64,000 nucleotides of DNA from Mastigocoleus testarum BC008 (GCF_001456025.1 NZ_LMTZ01000002.1:1-64000); one strand, 5' to 3'; numbered from the stretch's first letter, positions 43,157 to 52,835 are shown. The notes: a model not told the origin generated them from the letters alone. A program made the numbers and translations.

Positions 43157-43855
43157 TTAGTTTTGACTTTTAAATCCCATTTTTTCTCTTATTTCATCAT
43201 ATTTGGCACGTACTGCCCGAATATCCTGCCACATTAACCACTTAGGACTACCTTTCTCCCTGGATGGATTACGTAACAAGTAAGAGGGGTGAAAAATTGG
43301 CATACATAATCTGCCTTCCCATTCCATCCAGGTTCCGCGTATTTTGGTAATTCCACGTTTCTCAGCTGTTAAACCTTTAACAGCAGTAGCACCAGTAAGC
43401 AGAATGATTTTGGGATCTACCAAACGGATTTGTTCTAAGATATAGGGCTTGCATGCAGCAATTTCTTCAGTGGTTGGAGTGCGATTATTGGGAGGACGAC
43501 ATTTGGCAATATTGCAAATATAAACATCTTTTTCCGAGTCCAAGCGTACTGCAGCCAAAATTTTATCAAGTAGCTGTCCGGCTCTACCAACAAATGGTAA
43601 ACCTGTTTCATCTTCATTTTGACCTGGGGCTTCTCCCACAACTGCAATTAATGCTTTTTGATTTCCACGCCCAATTACTGCGTGTTTACGGGTACTCCCT
43701 AAACTACAACGGTGACAACTATTGCAATGTTCAGTGATTTCTGTCATATTTGCATAGGTGCCACTGGGGATAGGAATCTTAGCACTAGTGGGTATGAGTT
43801 CTTTATCTTGTGGATTGGAATATTGAAAGAGAGTTAATTGATTATCGCTGCTCAT
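43157..43855 (-). CDS. Uracil-DNA glycosylase, family 4-like (Fe-S type)
   Basis: Removes uracil from DNA to start base-excision repair. The 232-residue protein has the family motif VVGEAPGQNEDETGLPFVGR, then ICNIAKCRPPNNRTPT, and the closing motif FHPSYLLRNP. Four cysteines suited to a 4Fe-4S cluster are seen: CNSCHRC near residue 46, then CRPP and C within EEIAACKPYI. The ATG at 43855 fits. It is a single gene with a long upstream spacer. Confidence 0.93.
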   Translation of the reverse strand: MSSDNQLTLFQYSNPQDKELIPTSAKIPIPSGTYANMTEITEHCNSCHRCSLGSTRKHAVIGRGNQKALIAVVGEAPGQNEDETGLPFVGRAGQLLDKILAAVRLDSEKDVYICNIAKCRPPNNRTPTTEEIAACKPYILEQIRLVDPKIILLTGATAVKGLTAEKRGITKIRGTWMEWEGRLCMPIFHPSYLLRNPSREKGSPKWLMWQDIRAVRAKYDEIREKMGFKSQN

Positions 43856-44185
43856 GAATCTTTATAGATTTATTTAATAACTTTGTGGGGATGCAAAATT
43901 TATGATTTACGCCTTATGTGAATTGGAAGCTGAAATAACGTAAATTCGTGAAAATAATCACAAACGTGATTTAAGCCAATTCTTGAAATCCTTGATATTA
44001 CAAGGCTGAATTTAACTCACATTAGCCATTATTTCGAAATCGAAATATTTATGGCTTCAAACTATTCATGAATTAATTTATACGCTAGTAATACTGGAAT
44101 TTTTACCATCACAGCTAAAAATATCTAAAATACAAATATCTAGAAACTTAAAATTATCATACTTTCAGCTTTTAATTCTATTTTG

Positions 44186-44250
44186 AAAATATTAAACTTA
44201 AAAATATTAAACTTAAAAATATTAAGCTTCAAAAATATTAAAATTAAAAA
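44186..44250. repeat. AT-rich tandem repeat
   Basis: Four or five drifting copies of AAAATATTAAACTT. Confidence 0.8.
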
Positions 44251-44349
44251 GCATCAAATCGCAAACAAAATACCTATATATAGGAATCCGATTTTATTTA
44301 TGAAATACTTTTCGAAGTAGAGAACAGGTAATGGGGAACAAGGAACAGA

Positions 44350-44530
44350 AATTGTACTTTTAGCGGTTAGCGTTAGAAGCATCTACGATGTTAGCGACAG
44401 CGTGACTTATCCCGCGTTCTAAGCGTAACGGTTTGGACGCATCTAACGACGAATGCACGCGGCTTGACCGTTAGCGTAGCAATGCCGCTGTAAGGCTTAA
44501 CCGTAGGTAGCGCAGCTATGATTATTGCAT
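44350..44530. repeat. Composite GC-rich repeat block
   Basis: Contains modules such as GCATCTACGATGTTAGCG, GACCGTTAGCGTAGCAATG and CCGTAGGTAGCGCAGCTAT; the last also occurs at 22096-22116. It belongs to the same loose family as blocks at 17.7, 22.0 and 45.5 kb. Confidence 0.75.
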
Positions 44531-44738
44531 ACTGTATTAGGTATGATTTTTAAGCGCGAAGTACAGGCTGCGTCAACAAAAATCAAATATGAACCCCATA
44601 GAATGTTACCTATGTAAATAGCCCATACTTTTTTCATACTTCTATAGATTTGTAAATTAATTGCTTCAGGTAAAAATCAATCATCATAAAATCAATATTA
44701 AAGTCGATAATACTAACACCCTTTGTGCTGGGGGAAAG

Positions 44739-45407
44739 ATGTCTGATGCCCCACTTTTTGCTACTCGTGCCGATGCCGGTAAAAAATTGGCATCGGTGGT
44801 TGATGACCTTTTAACCCAGCAAATTAATACTTTCGGAGAAACCCCTAGACCAATTGTCTACGCTTTACCACGGGGAGGAGTTCCAGTTGCTGTAGAGATT
44901 TCACAATATATAGGCTGTCCTTTAACTATTATCGTATCCAAAAAGATTGGTCATCCAGAGAATCAGGAACTGGCTATTGGTGCTGTGACTGCAGCAGGAA
45001 GTATTTTGTGGGCTCCCTCTTACAGATGTGAATTTAATTATCCCCAATGGCAAAAAGAGGCGCTAGATGTAGCTTTAAAACAAGCTAAATTTTTAGAGGC
45101 ACAACTAATTTCTGTTTGCCCAAAGGTTAAACCCAAGAATTCGACACTTATTTTAGTAGACGATGGTATTGCTACGGGAATGACCATAGCTGTGGCAATT
45201 AAAGCTCTGCGAAGACTCTGTCCACGAGAAATTTGGGTTTGTGCTCCTGTTGCACCGATGCGATTATTACCTTACTTACGTGAATGGTGCGATCGCTCAA
45301 TTGTTTTGGCTGCGCCACAATCATTTTTTAGTGTCAGTAATTTTTATGTGCATTTTCCTCAAGTGGAAACTGATGTAGTTCGAAGATATCTACAGCAACA
45401 AGATTAG
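44739..45407 (+). CDS. Phosphoribosyltransferase-like protein
   Basis: A 222-residue type I PRTase-fold protein. The PRPP-binding motif is LILVDDGIATGMTI; the N-terminal part has YALPRGGVPVAVEI, and SKKIGHPENQELAIGAV follows, as in predicted phosphoribosyltransferases often found near esterases in bacteria. The true base or substrate is unknown. I chose the ATG at 44739 because GGGGGAAAG precedes it and the protein then starts MSDAPLFATRADAGKKLA, the conserved opening. Confidence 0.88.
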   Translation: MSDAPLFATRADAGKKLASVVDDLLTQQINTFGETPRPIVYALPRGGVPVAVEISQYIGCPLTIIVSKKIGHPENQELAIGAVTAAGSILWAPSYRCEFNYPQWQKEALDVALKQAKFLEAQLISVCPKVKPKNSTLILVDDGIATGMTIAVAIKALRRLCPREIWVCAPVAPMRLLPYLREWCDRSIVLAAPQSFFSVSNFYVHFPQVETDVVRRYLQQQD

Positions 45408-45414
45408 TTTTAAG

Positions 45415-45665
45415 AAGTAATAAGTAATAAGTAATAAGTAATAAGTAATAAGTAATAAGTGATGTAACTGTTAACTGGTAACTGTTAGCGCCTAGCGGTT
45501 AGCGGCTCACTTAAGCGCGCCCTGCGTGACGTTAGTCAGAGGCTTTGCCGACGCCGCAGGCTCCAGCGTACCTTAGGTATTGCGTGCGCGGTCTAGCGTA
45601 AGCGTACTGTAAGTATTGCGCATTAACTGTAGCCCGTAAGGGCGTGCCGTTAGCCATAAACTGAT
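45415..45665. repeat. Heptamer array plus composite palindromic repeats
   Basis: About six copies of AAGTAAT (45416-45458) are followed by GC-rich modules. One 25-base module (45537-45561) is identical to 2065-2089 in the hupS-hupL spacer. Others (TAGCGTAAGCGTAC, AGCCCGTAAGGGCGTG, GTTAGCCATAAACTG) match 17733-17822. Confidence 0.9.
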
Positions 45666-45882
45666 AACTGAATTTTCTTTACTTTTACTTTCTAAGTGTA
45701 AATAACTGTAAATGTAACGATAATATTTACGTAAATATTCTACAGTCAAAAATGTTTCTAAAAAAGGTGATTATCTCGATATTTTTCTTTTAAAGAACGG
45801 ATATTAGGGATGTTGCCCCTACTCTCATTTCAGTAAAATGTGAATATAATCTCACTAAAAATATTTATTCGTAACTAACTAT

Positions 45883-47622
45883 ATGTTTCCTAACGAACAA
45901 AAAACTCAATCGAACCCTTTGAGCCCGAAGTTTGAAGGCTTTTTTCTCGAAATGGTTATGCCCCGATTAGAGGGTAGATGTAGCGAACTGGTAAAAAATA
46001 TACTTGGTGATGATTGGAATGTTAAACCAATTGGCGACAATCTGACTGAATTTGAAATTACCCTTAATGATGATGCTTTATCAGTAAAAGAAGCTTGGGA
46101 TAAAACTTATGAATTGCGATCGCAACCTGGTGTCATTGATGTAGAACCATTGTTTGCTGTTCCACTTCCCGAACTTACTAGCTGGGATGTATCAATACCT
46201 GACTTGGGAGATTTTTTCGATAATCAAATTGAACGAGAAAGTGAAGATGTAAATTGGTGTCTTAAGCAACTTCGAGTATTTGAAGTCTGGAAGAAGTATT
46301 TCCCCGATCCCAATAAACTACCCGGACATGGAATAGTTGTAGCTCATCCCGATACAGGTTACACCAATCATCCAGAAATTATTGATAATTTACTTCTGGA
46401 AAAAAGTTACGATTTTATTGAGAAGGATAACAACGCCACAGATGAACTGGAAAGACCATTCGGTCAGCTAATCAATAATCCCGGTCACGGTACATCGACT
46501 GCAAGTGTGATCGTTAGCAATCAAGGTAAAGAAGCTAATTATTCCAATCAAAAATATGTTACTGGTGTCGCGCCTGGTGCAAAGGTACTTCCCTTAAGAG
46601 TTTCCTATTCTGTGGTACTTTTGAGTGTCCGCAATCTGGCACAGTCAATTGAATATGCGGCAGATAATGGCGCTCACGTAGTTACAATTAGCATGGGAAC
46701 TGCTTTTCATAATCAACGTTTGCGAAGTGCGATTATTTATGCTCAAAAACGGGGTATGATTATTGTTGCCGCATCTGGTACGTTAATTCCCTACGTGGTA
46801 TTTCCCGCCGCATATGATGAAGTAATTGCTGTTACTGGTAGCGATATTCGGCGTGAAGTTTGGTGGGGTGCATCGCGAGGAAAGCAGGTTGACGTTACTG
46901 CTCCGGGTCATTTAGTTTGGTACGCAAAAAGTGATAGAAAAGATAAGGGGGTCGAACACAGGATAGAGCAAGGTTCGGGTACTTCATTTTCTGCGCCGTT
47001 TGTTGCAGGTGTAGCAGCGTTATGGCTTTCCTATCATGGACGAGACAAATTAGTTGAACGCTATGGTGCGGAAAAAATTCCTTTTATTTTCAACGAACTT
47101 TTACGGGATACCTGTGACAAATTCCCCACTTGGAAGCCCAATCGATTTGGATCGGGTATTGTGAATGCAGAAAAGCTACTCGCTGCACCTTTACCAGATA
47201 ATGTTAATGGATCGGTTGTTTCTCCTGCTTTAGCGTTACAGCAGCACAGTTCCTTGGACAGTGGTAGGTTAGATGCTTTCATGCACCTATTTGAGTCCCA
47301 ACTATCAGATACTCAACCTGGAGAATTTGCATCCCCTGATGCATTTTTAAATAGTAATCTGGCAGAATTACTACAAACGTTCTCATCAGAATTACCGAAT
47401 AAATTAAAAGAAGTAGGACAAGAATTAGCTTTTGATTTTGCAGTTAATCCAGATTTGTACAAACAATTTACTGAATTATTACATAGCAATAAGCCATCAC
47501 CAACTGGTCAATCAGAAGGTAGGAAAAAAGGGGAACCCGACAACAAAAAACCTATACGTGAAACCTTGAAGAAGAAAGGAATTTCCGATATTTTGTTTAA
47601 TAAACTTTTTAATTGGGGCTAG
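45883..47622 (+). CDS. Subtilisin-like (S8) serine peptidase with unusual oxyanion residue
   Basis: A 579-residue intracellular subtilase without signal peptide. The catalytic triad is present: D157 in VVAHPDTGY, H202 in PGHGTSTA and S368 in GTSFSAPF. An N-terminal region of ~130 residues may act as prodomain or inhibitor-like domain. The oxyanion-hole Asn, normally in AAxGN, is replaced by Thr300 (VAASGTLIPYVVFPAA). A C-terminal helical extension (about 435-579) ends in a basic, perhaps disordered part. Activity may be reduced or redirected. The convergent unknown gene lies 190 bases downstream. Confidence 0.9.
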   Translation: MFPNEQKTQSNPLSPKFEGFFLEMVMPRLEGRCSELVKNILGDDWNVKPIGDNLTEFEITLNDDALSVKEAWDKTYELRSQPGVIDVEPLFAVPLPELTSWDVSIPDLGDFFDNQIERESEDVNWCLKQLRVFEVWKKYFPDPNKLPGHGIVVAHPDTGYTNHPEIIDNLLLEKSYDFIEKDNNATDELERPFGQLINNPGHGTSTASVIVSNQGKEANYSNQKYVTGVAPGAKVLPLRVSYSVVLLSVRNLAQSIEYAADNGAHVVTISMGTAFHNQRLRSAIIYAQKRGMIIVAASGTLIPYVVFPAAYDEVIAVTGSDIRREVWWGASRGKQVDVTAPGHLVWYAKSDRKDKGVEHRIEQGSGTSFSAPFVAGVAALWLSYHGRDKLVERYGAEKIPFIFNELLRDTCDKFPTWKPNRFGSGIVNAEKLLAAPLPDNVNGSVVSPALALQQHSSLDSGRLDAFMHLFESQLSDTQPGEFASPDAFLNSNLAELLQTFSSELPNKLKEVGQELAFDFAVNPDLYKQFTELLHSNKPSPTGQSEGRKKGEPDNKKPIRETLKKKGISDILFNKLFNWG

Positions 47623-47811
47623 ATTGGCGGTTTTGAGAAATATAGGAATTTAGGATTGGGAAGCGTCTCTGAAAAAGTTAACTTTGTGAGACGCATCTCT
47701 AATTAAATCGGACATTATGTATTCTTTAAGTTACAAATCTGTTATTGTTCTTTAATCACTCTGGTGAAGTAAAAATATCAGACAATTTTTTGACTAAATA
47801 TGGAGATAAGC

Positions 47812-48576
47812 TTAAGCACCTGTACCAACAGCAAATAAATCCGACTCTTCAGAATTAGATTCAGCAAGCTTGACGGATGCTTCAGTTAATGAAATATTCC
47901 CAGTTACATCACTAAGAAACTTGTTGTTTATCAAATCAGAGAAAGTGCTAATATCAGTAAAACAATTCTCAACAACTTGGTTCGCACAACTAAGCTTTTC
48001 CTCAGTGCTATTCCCAGTAATTTGATAGCTGAAACTACCACTAAAAATCACAATAGGAATACTTTTATTCTTCTGATTTAAAGCCGCTTCAGTAATATTC
48101 AAAGCCAAAGGAGCCCGTTGCAATTTGTACATCAAATTCAAAGAAGCTCGCATTGCTACTTCCCCTTCATCTTGCCAATCGCCAGGAGATAGAAGCTTGT
48201 CAGTAATAAATCTGCGTCCAGCATCTTCTTGTGCAAAAGCCACAAAACCCCTAGGATTGATTCCAATTCCCTGAAAATCTAAGCCAGGCAATACTTGGGT
48301 ATATTTACGTGTAATTTCGGGTATTATAACCATGTCATCTGTTTTTTTGGTGATACCCTCTGCAAAAATTACCCGATGAGGTTCAGCGATGATATTCACA
48401 CCATTTTTAAAGCTAAATCTTGCCTCGTTATTATTTACAACAGGTTTCTTTGCAAACTCCCATTCCCCCGGAATAATTCCACTGTATTTAAGAAAATCTG
48501 GACTTAAGATAGAAGGTTTAAGATTTTTAGCAGCAACTACAATAACCAACTCTTGAACGGTTAATGGTTGATTCAT
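47812..48576 (-). CDS. Conserved hypothetical protein, ~254 residues
   Basis: I do not know a function. The start is probably the ATG at 48576 (MNQPLTVQELVIVVAAKNLK); a second ATG seven codons upstream (48597) is possible. The protein has strand-rich segments (SGIIPGEWEFAKKPVV, RFSFKNGVNIIAEPHRVIFA, FQGIGINPRGFV) and a helical C-terminus. It has no signal peptide, membrane helix or clear catalytic motif. I recall similar cyanobacterial proteins of about 250 residues, but only as hypothetical. It faces the subtilase gene tail to tail. Confidence 0.7.
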   Translation of the reverse strand: MNQPLTVQELVIVVAAKNLKPSILSPDFLKYSGIIPGEWEFAKKPVVNNNEARFSFKNGVNIIAEPHRVIFAEGITKKTDDMVIIPEITRKYTQVLPGLDFQGIGINPRGFVAFAQEDAGRRFITDKLLSPGDWQDEGEVAMRASLNLMYKLQRAPLALNITEAALNQKNKSIPIVIFSGSFSYQITGNSTEEKLSCANQVVENCFTDISTFSDLINNKFLSDVTGNISLTEASVKLAESNSEESDLFAVGTGA

Positions 48577-49012
48577 CGGCTTTCCTTGTAAAGTCATGTA
48601 ACAGTTTCTCTTTAGTCTTCCTACTGAAAGTGATTTAATATACCAGAAATTCCTTGTTTAGTATGGCAACTAAAGATGAAAATGCCAAGTATGTTAAATG
48701 ATGCTGATGATATGGATTGTAGGTAATACCAATTTTCTGGTTCTACGCAAAAATACATCACTACAAAAGTTGATAATTTTTCTGAGACGAGATTTTTGCA
48801 GCAGATTTAGGGCATACTACTTTGAGTTGCTTGAATAAGAAATAGATAGTTTGATAAATTTCTTATTGAAGCTGTGCAGAATTTGTAATTATAACAATAC
48901 TCTCATTCAGAATAAAAATAAAGTAAAGACGTACCACCAATTTATAACATTAATTGCCAAAGGTACGCCTTTTAAACTATTTATTTTTTACAATAATTCT
49001 CAAATTGACTAG
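48577..49012. other. Intergenic region, nothing clear
   Basis: AT-rich. One weak hairpin is possible near 48929-48970 (GACGTACC pairing with GGTACGCC, followed by TTTT), which might end the TPR gene transcript or be chance. Confidence 0.4.
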
Positions 49013-49999
49013 CTAATTGTATTGTCTTACTTTTTCATAATCACCAATTGCATAGCAAGCGACTTTTAAACTTGCAAGAGCTTGTTCTTCAGTGCGGGAA
49101 TCTTTAATATTTCGAGCTAAGTTTAAACGTTGTTCGTAGTAATCAATTGCTTTTTGATAATCACCTAAAGCTTCATGAGCTACACCCAATTTGCCCAAAG
49201 ATTCTTCTTGTGCTCTTTTATCATCAATTTCTCGAGCAATTTCTAAACTTTGTTTGTAATAAGTAACAGCTGTTATATTTTCTCCTAAAGCATAATAAGC
49301 GTTACCAAGATTTTTTAAAACTTGCTCTTCACCCCATTTATCTTTGAGTTGACGTGCAAACTCTAAACTTTGTTCTTGACATTCAATTGCTTGTGGTAAA
49401 TTATTTAATGCTTTATATACTAATCCTAAATTATTAAATGCAGCAACTATAGAGCGACAATCTTTTAATTCCCGACATATGTGCAAACATTGCTGCAAAT
49501 TATCAACAGCTTCCTCATATCTACCTAAGTGGCGCTGGGCGTTACCTAAGTAAGAAAATGCTTGTATTTTCATCTGCAGATTCTTAGAATCTTTGATCAC
49601 CGACAAACATTCTTGGGAATAGACGACTGCACTTTTATAATCTTGTAAATTGTAAGCCGCAAGCGCTAAACAAGAGAGTGCTTGTCCCTGTTGTTGTAAT
49701 TTCCCAAATGCTTGAAATAATGCTAGTGCTTGCTGCAGAGACTCAATCGCTCTGACAAACTCACCAACTTGTTGATGTTGAATACCATGCTGTAAGAACC
49801 TAGTTGCTCGTGATGAATAATCCTCAGCTTCTTTTTTGCTTATGGGCTTTTCTATATAAAAATCTTCATATGATTTTTCATCGGAATTTTCATAAAAATT
49901 GTGGGTTATTGTGTCATGTTTCCCGAGTACGAAGTCGTTTTCTGATATTTGTACGGAAACAGTATTTTTACAGGTAGAATCACATCCGCCTTCGCTCAT
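49013..49999 (-). CDS. Tetratricopeptide repeat protein
   Basis: A 328-residue protein made mostly of about six 40-residue TPRs (consensus like LGNAYYALGENITAVTYYKQSLEIAREI). This repeat type resembles kinesin-light-chain or Rapsyn/LGN repeats that bind peptides. The N-terminal ~65 residues are acidic and probably disordered (SENDFVLGKHDTITHNFYEN), with two Cys in GGCDSTCKN. There is no enzyme domain, so it is likely an adaptor. The gene stands alone, with an ATG at 49999. Confidence 0.85.
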   Translation of the reverse strand: MSEGGCDSTCKNTVSVQISENDFVLGKHDTITHNFYENSDEKSYEDFYIEKPISKKEAEDYSSRATRFLQHGIQHQQVGEFVRAIESLQQALALFQAFGKLQQQGQALSCLALAAYNLQDYKSAVVYSQECLSVIKDSKNLQMKIQAFSYLGNAQRHLGRYEEAVDNLQQCLHICRELKDCRSIVAAFNNLGLVYKALNNLPQAIECQEQSLEFARQLKDKWGEEQVLKNLGNAYYALGENITAVTYYKQSLEIAREIDDKRAQEESLGKLGVAHEALGDYQKAIDYYEQRLNLARNIKDSRTEEQALASLKVACYAIGDYEKVRQYN

Positions 50000-50235
50000 G
50001 AAGCAATACCTATTTTATGTGGCTTTGAGTCCAGTGTTCCCAATGTTACTTTTCTATTTCCACCTTAAAGATATACTTTATAACAACTTCATAAGAAATA
50101 TATTTCTATTTACCTTATATATTCCCATGCATTTGATTGGTTTTTCTTTAATAAGCGATATTTACAAGAAATTAACACTAGATAAGATATAAAATATCAA
50201 GAATATTATTTCAATAACTTTTAATAGCATAAGCC

Positions 50236-50676
50236 ATGATTCCAGTTAAATCAGAATCATTAACTTCTATGGAAATTAGAAATACTTCAGTACAGAGAAA
50301 TCTTCAAATTTATCAGTCAGTTCGAAGATTGGGCTGGCTAGTAGGGGGAATTATTTTGAATCATTTTACATTACTTGGTTTAGTTGTCCTAGGACAAGAA
50401 AGTACTGATTTACTTATTAATCAGCAAAAAGAAGCATGTAATACATTCAAGACAGAGAAATCAAAAGATAAACATTTAGATATTGCTTCTACTGGTCTAA
50501 TACCTGGTACGCAGACCATATCAAATGAATTACAAAAAGTGCAAGTTCAACTAGTAACTGCAAGAAATCGCTTTAAAGAGAAGCATCCAGTTATAGTCAA
50601 TTTAAAAAGGAGAGAAACAGCACTTGAGAAATTATTATTGGAGCGTGTAAAAAATACCTGCCAAACTTTAAAGTAA
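50236..50676 (+). CDS. Small membrane-anchored coiled-coil protein, Wzz-like fragment
   Basis: A 146-residue protein with one membrane segment (about residues 33-54, LGWLVGGIILNHFTLLGLVV) and a coiled coil at the end. The C-terminal motif RNRFKEKHPVIVNLKRRETALEKL resembles the periplasmic coiled coil of Wzz/GumC exopolysaccharide chain-length proteins (pattern F-x-x-x-HP-x-V-x-x-L). It is much shorter than those (normally 350 to 750 residues), so it may be a trimmed or independent relative. No kinase or polymerase genes are adjacent. Confidence in the family link is low; in the reading frame it is moderate. Confidence 0.55.
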   Translation: MIPVKSESLTSMEIRNTSVQRNLQIYQSVRRLGWLVGGIILNHFTLLGLVVLGQESTDLLINQQKEACNTFKTEKSKDKHLDIASTGLIPGTQTISNELQKVQVQLVTARNRFKEKHPVIVNLKRRETALEKLLLERVKNTCQTLK

Positions 50677-50870
50677 ATATACAAATTTTATCTGATCTTA
50701 TTTGTACTTTTTACTTTTGTAGCACTACCTAATAAGGTTAGGACATCGCTAAATCCGGCAAAGCTATGATGTGTAAACTTTTTATCGTCGGACCCCTTAA
50801 GTAATGTTAGTCATAAGCACGGTCTTTTCTTACTTCGTATTTGCGCGCAGCGCTACATCATTACACTACA

Positions 50871-51437
50871 TCATTCCAATAGCCAACCAAATAATTCCCC
50901 AAGAGTTAATTGAAAAGTTTTAGCAAAATCAGGTACGGGTAAAATATCTGTTGCGAGTTCAAAAAATGCAGGTTGCTGTTTAGGAAAATAAACCAATACA
51001 GACTGTTCGCTGGGATCTATGAGCCATCCCAATTGGGTACCATTATCTAAAAAACAATAAAGAATATTTTTGGTGACTTTAGTTTGACTTTGCTCTGGAG
51101 ATAAAATTTCAATTGTCCAGTCCGGTGCAATCTTAAAAGAATCAGCTACTTCACTATTGCTATCACGGGGTATTCTCTCCCATGTAAATACACTTATATC
51201 AGGTACGGTGGAACGTTCGCCAAAGGTACATCTGAGTTCAGAGAACGCACGAGCAGTTTTTTGAGGTTTGAGTGCAAAATTAATGGTAGTGGATAGTTCA
51301 GTCTGAATCGTACTATGTTTTCCTTTCGGCATTGGTTTCTGAATAATTTTTCCGCCTATGTATTCACTGGAGGGCTTAGTTTCTGGTAATGTTAAAAACT
51401 CTTCTAGAGTGATGGATTTAGATGAAGTTGTAACCAT
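50871..51437 (-). CDS. Uma2-family (DUF820) restriction-endonuclease-fold protein
   Basis: A 188-residue protein of the PD-(D/E)XK-fold Uma2 family, which is greatly expanded in cyanobacteria. It starts with the usual TLEEFLTLPETKPSSEYIGG. The putative active site is PD in STVPDISVF, E in DWTIEILSPEQS, and a following Lys (TKVTKNILYCF). GWLIDPSEQSVLVYFP is typical of the family's middle. The biological role is unsettled; nuclease activity is predicted, not shown here. It stands alone. Confidence 0.88.
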   Translation of the reverse strand: MVTTSSKSITLEEFLTLPETKPSSEYIGGKIIQKPMPKGKHSTIQTELSTTINFALKPQKTARAFSELRCTFGERSTVPDISVFTWERIPRDSNSEVADSFKIAPDWTIEILSPEQSQTKVTKNILYCFLDNGTQLGWLIDPSEQSVLVYFPKQQPAFFELATDILPVPDFAKTFQLTLGELFGWLLE

Positions 51438-51587
51438 AATGTGGTTTTCCGTTCAATCCTATGGTTGTCTTGATTGCATTTTACCTTGATCGCCCCAAGG
51501 GACAAATTTAATGTTATGACCCGTTATGGGTACTTAGCATATTTGATACTACTACTATCAGGATGCCGATGGATTTAAGCGATGAAT

Positions 51588-52736
51588 TTAACTTCGGCTT
51601 GTCACAATATCGTTCGCCGCAGCCCATTGTCCGATGTCTTGTTTTTGAATTGCAGCAGCCATTAAATCCGGGAATTTATCGGGACTACAAGCAAAAGCCG
51701 GAATATTCATTTGGGAAAATTCTGATGTAACTCTGCGATCGTACATAGGTGCACCTTCATCGTTTAACGCAAGTAGAGTAATTACTTGCACTCCAGAATT
51801 CACCAATGCAGCAACCCGTTTTAGCATTTCTTGACGATTACCACCTTCATATAGATCGCTAATCAGCACCAAAATTGTATCTTGGGGTTTTTGTACAAAT
51901 CCTTGACAATAAGCCAAAGCACGGTTTATGTCTGTACCTCCTCCCAACTGAGTGCCGAATAGTAAATCTACAGGATCTTGAGCCTCATCTGTTAAATCTA
52001 CAACAGCCGTATCAAACACAACGATCCGCGTTTGAATTGCAGGTAGTGAAGCCAAAACCGCTCCAAAAATACCCGCATAAACTACAGAAGTTGCCATCGA
52101 ACCACTTTGATCGACACATAAAATAATATTGCGTAAGGAACTACGTTTGCGTCCATAACCAATGCGAATTTCTGGAATAATTGTTCGATATTCCGACTGA
52201 TAATGTTTGAGATTGGCGCGGATAGTGCGGTTCCAGTCAATTTCGTTATGACGAGGTCGACGGTTACGGATAGCGCGATTAAGACTTCCCATGACAGCTT
52301 GATGGGTTGGGTGTGTTAATTTACGTTGCAGTTCTTCCACAACCCCACGAACCACCTGACGGGCGGTATCCTTAGTTTTGCTTGGCATTACGCCGCTTAA
52401 AGACAGCAAATTTGCAACCAAATGTACATTCGGTTCCACAGCTTCAAGCATTTCTGGCTGTAGTAACATTTGTCGCAAGTTAAGGCGTTCAAGTGCGTCT
52501 TTTTGCATCACCTTAACAACTGATGAAGGAAAATATGTACGGATATCACCCAACCAACGAGCTACTTTAGGTGAAGAACTCCCCAACCCGGCAGAGCGTT
52601 CTGAGTCATATAATGCATTTAGGGAGTTATCGATGGTAACATCAGCACCACTCAATTTACAGGCAGTACCGTCTTGTGCGCTGCCGAGAATGAGTCTCCA
52701 GCGTCGTAGACGTTCATCTTGGGGGTTTTGGGACAT
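51588..52736 (-). CDS. VWA-domain (CoxE-like) protein
   Basis: A 382-residue protein with a C-terminal von Willebrand A domain. The metal-binding MIDAS motif is CVDQSGSMATS, with the later TD in GGGTDINRAL and D in LISDLYEG. The N-terminal helical half (RRWRLILGSAQDGTACKLSG to TARQVVRGVVEELQRKL) is typical of CoxE-type proteins that work with MoxR AAA+ ATPases as chaperone-like remodelers. No MoxR, SWIM or other usual partner is found next to it, so partners must be elsewhere. The start is at 52736 (MSQNPQDERLRRW); seven extra codons upstream are translated repeats. Confidence 0.88.
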   Translation of the reverse strand: MSQNPQDERLRRWRLILGSAQDGTACKLSGADVTIDNSLNALYDSERSAGLGSSSPKVARWLGDIRTYFPSSVVKVMQKDALERLNLRQMLLQPEMLEAVEPNVHLVANLLSLSGVMPSKTKDTARQVVRGVVEELQRKLTHPTHQAVMGSLNRAIRNRRPRHNEIDWNRTIRANLKHYQSEYRTIIPEIRIGYGRKRSSLRNIILCVDQSGSMATSVVYAGIFGAVLASLPAIQTRIVVFDTAVVDLTDEAQDPVDLLFGTQLGGGTDINRALAYCQGFVQKPQDTILVLISDLYEGGNRQEMLKRVAALVNSGVQVITLLALNDEGAPMYDRRVTSEFSQMNIPAFACSPDKFPDLMAAAIQKQDIGQWAAANDIVTSRS

Positions 52737-52739
52737 ATT

Positions 52740-52835
52740 GTTTAAGTTTAAGTTCAATTCAAATTTAAGTTCAATTCAAATTTAAGCTCAATCCAAATTT
52801 AAGCTCAATCCAAAGTAAGTTCAATCCAATAAGTT
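52740..52835. repeat. 18-base tandem array
   Basis: Units such as AATTTAAGTTCAATTCA and AATTTAAGCTCAATCCA repeat about five times directly upstream of the VWA gene. They may lie in its 5' leader. Confidence 0.9.

Larger units (their letters stand above)
43856..44738. other. Repeat-rich intergenic region
   Basis: About 880 bases without a supported gene. It contains an array of AAAATATTAAACTTA-type units (about 44186-44250) and a composite GC-rich repeat block (44350-44530). Upstream reading of the next gene from 44661 adds 26 residues that look like translated spacer. Confidence 0.6.

Noticed and set aside
49899..50192. 97-residue frame with hydrophobic segments
   Set aside because: It begins inside the opposite-strand TPR gene and has no recognisable start signal; the hydrophobic reading fits AT-rich spacer DNA. 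A shorter form from 49998 cannot be fully excluded.
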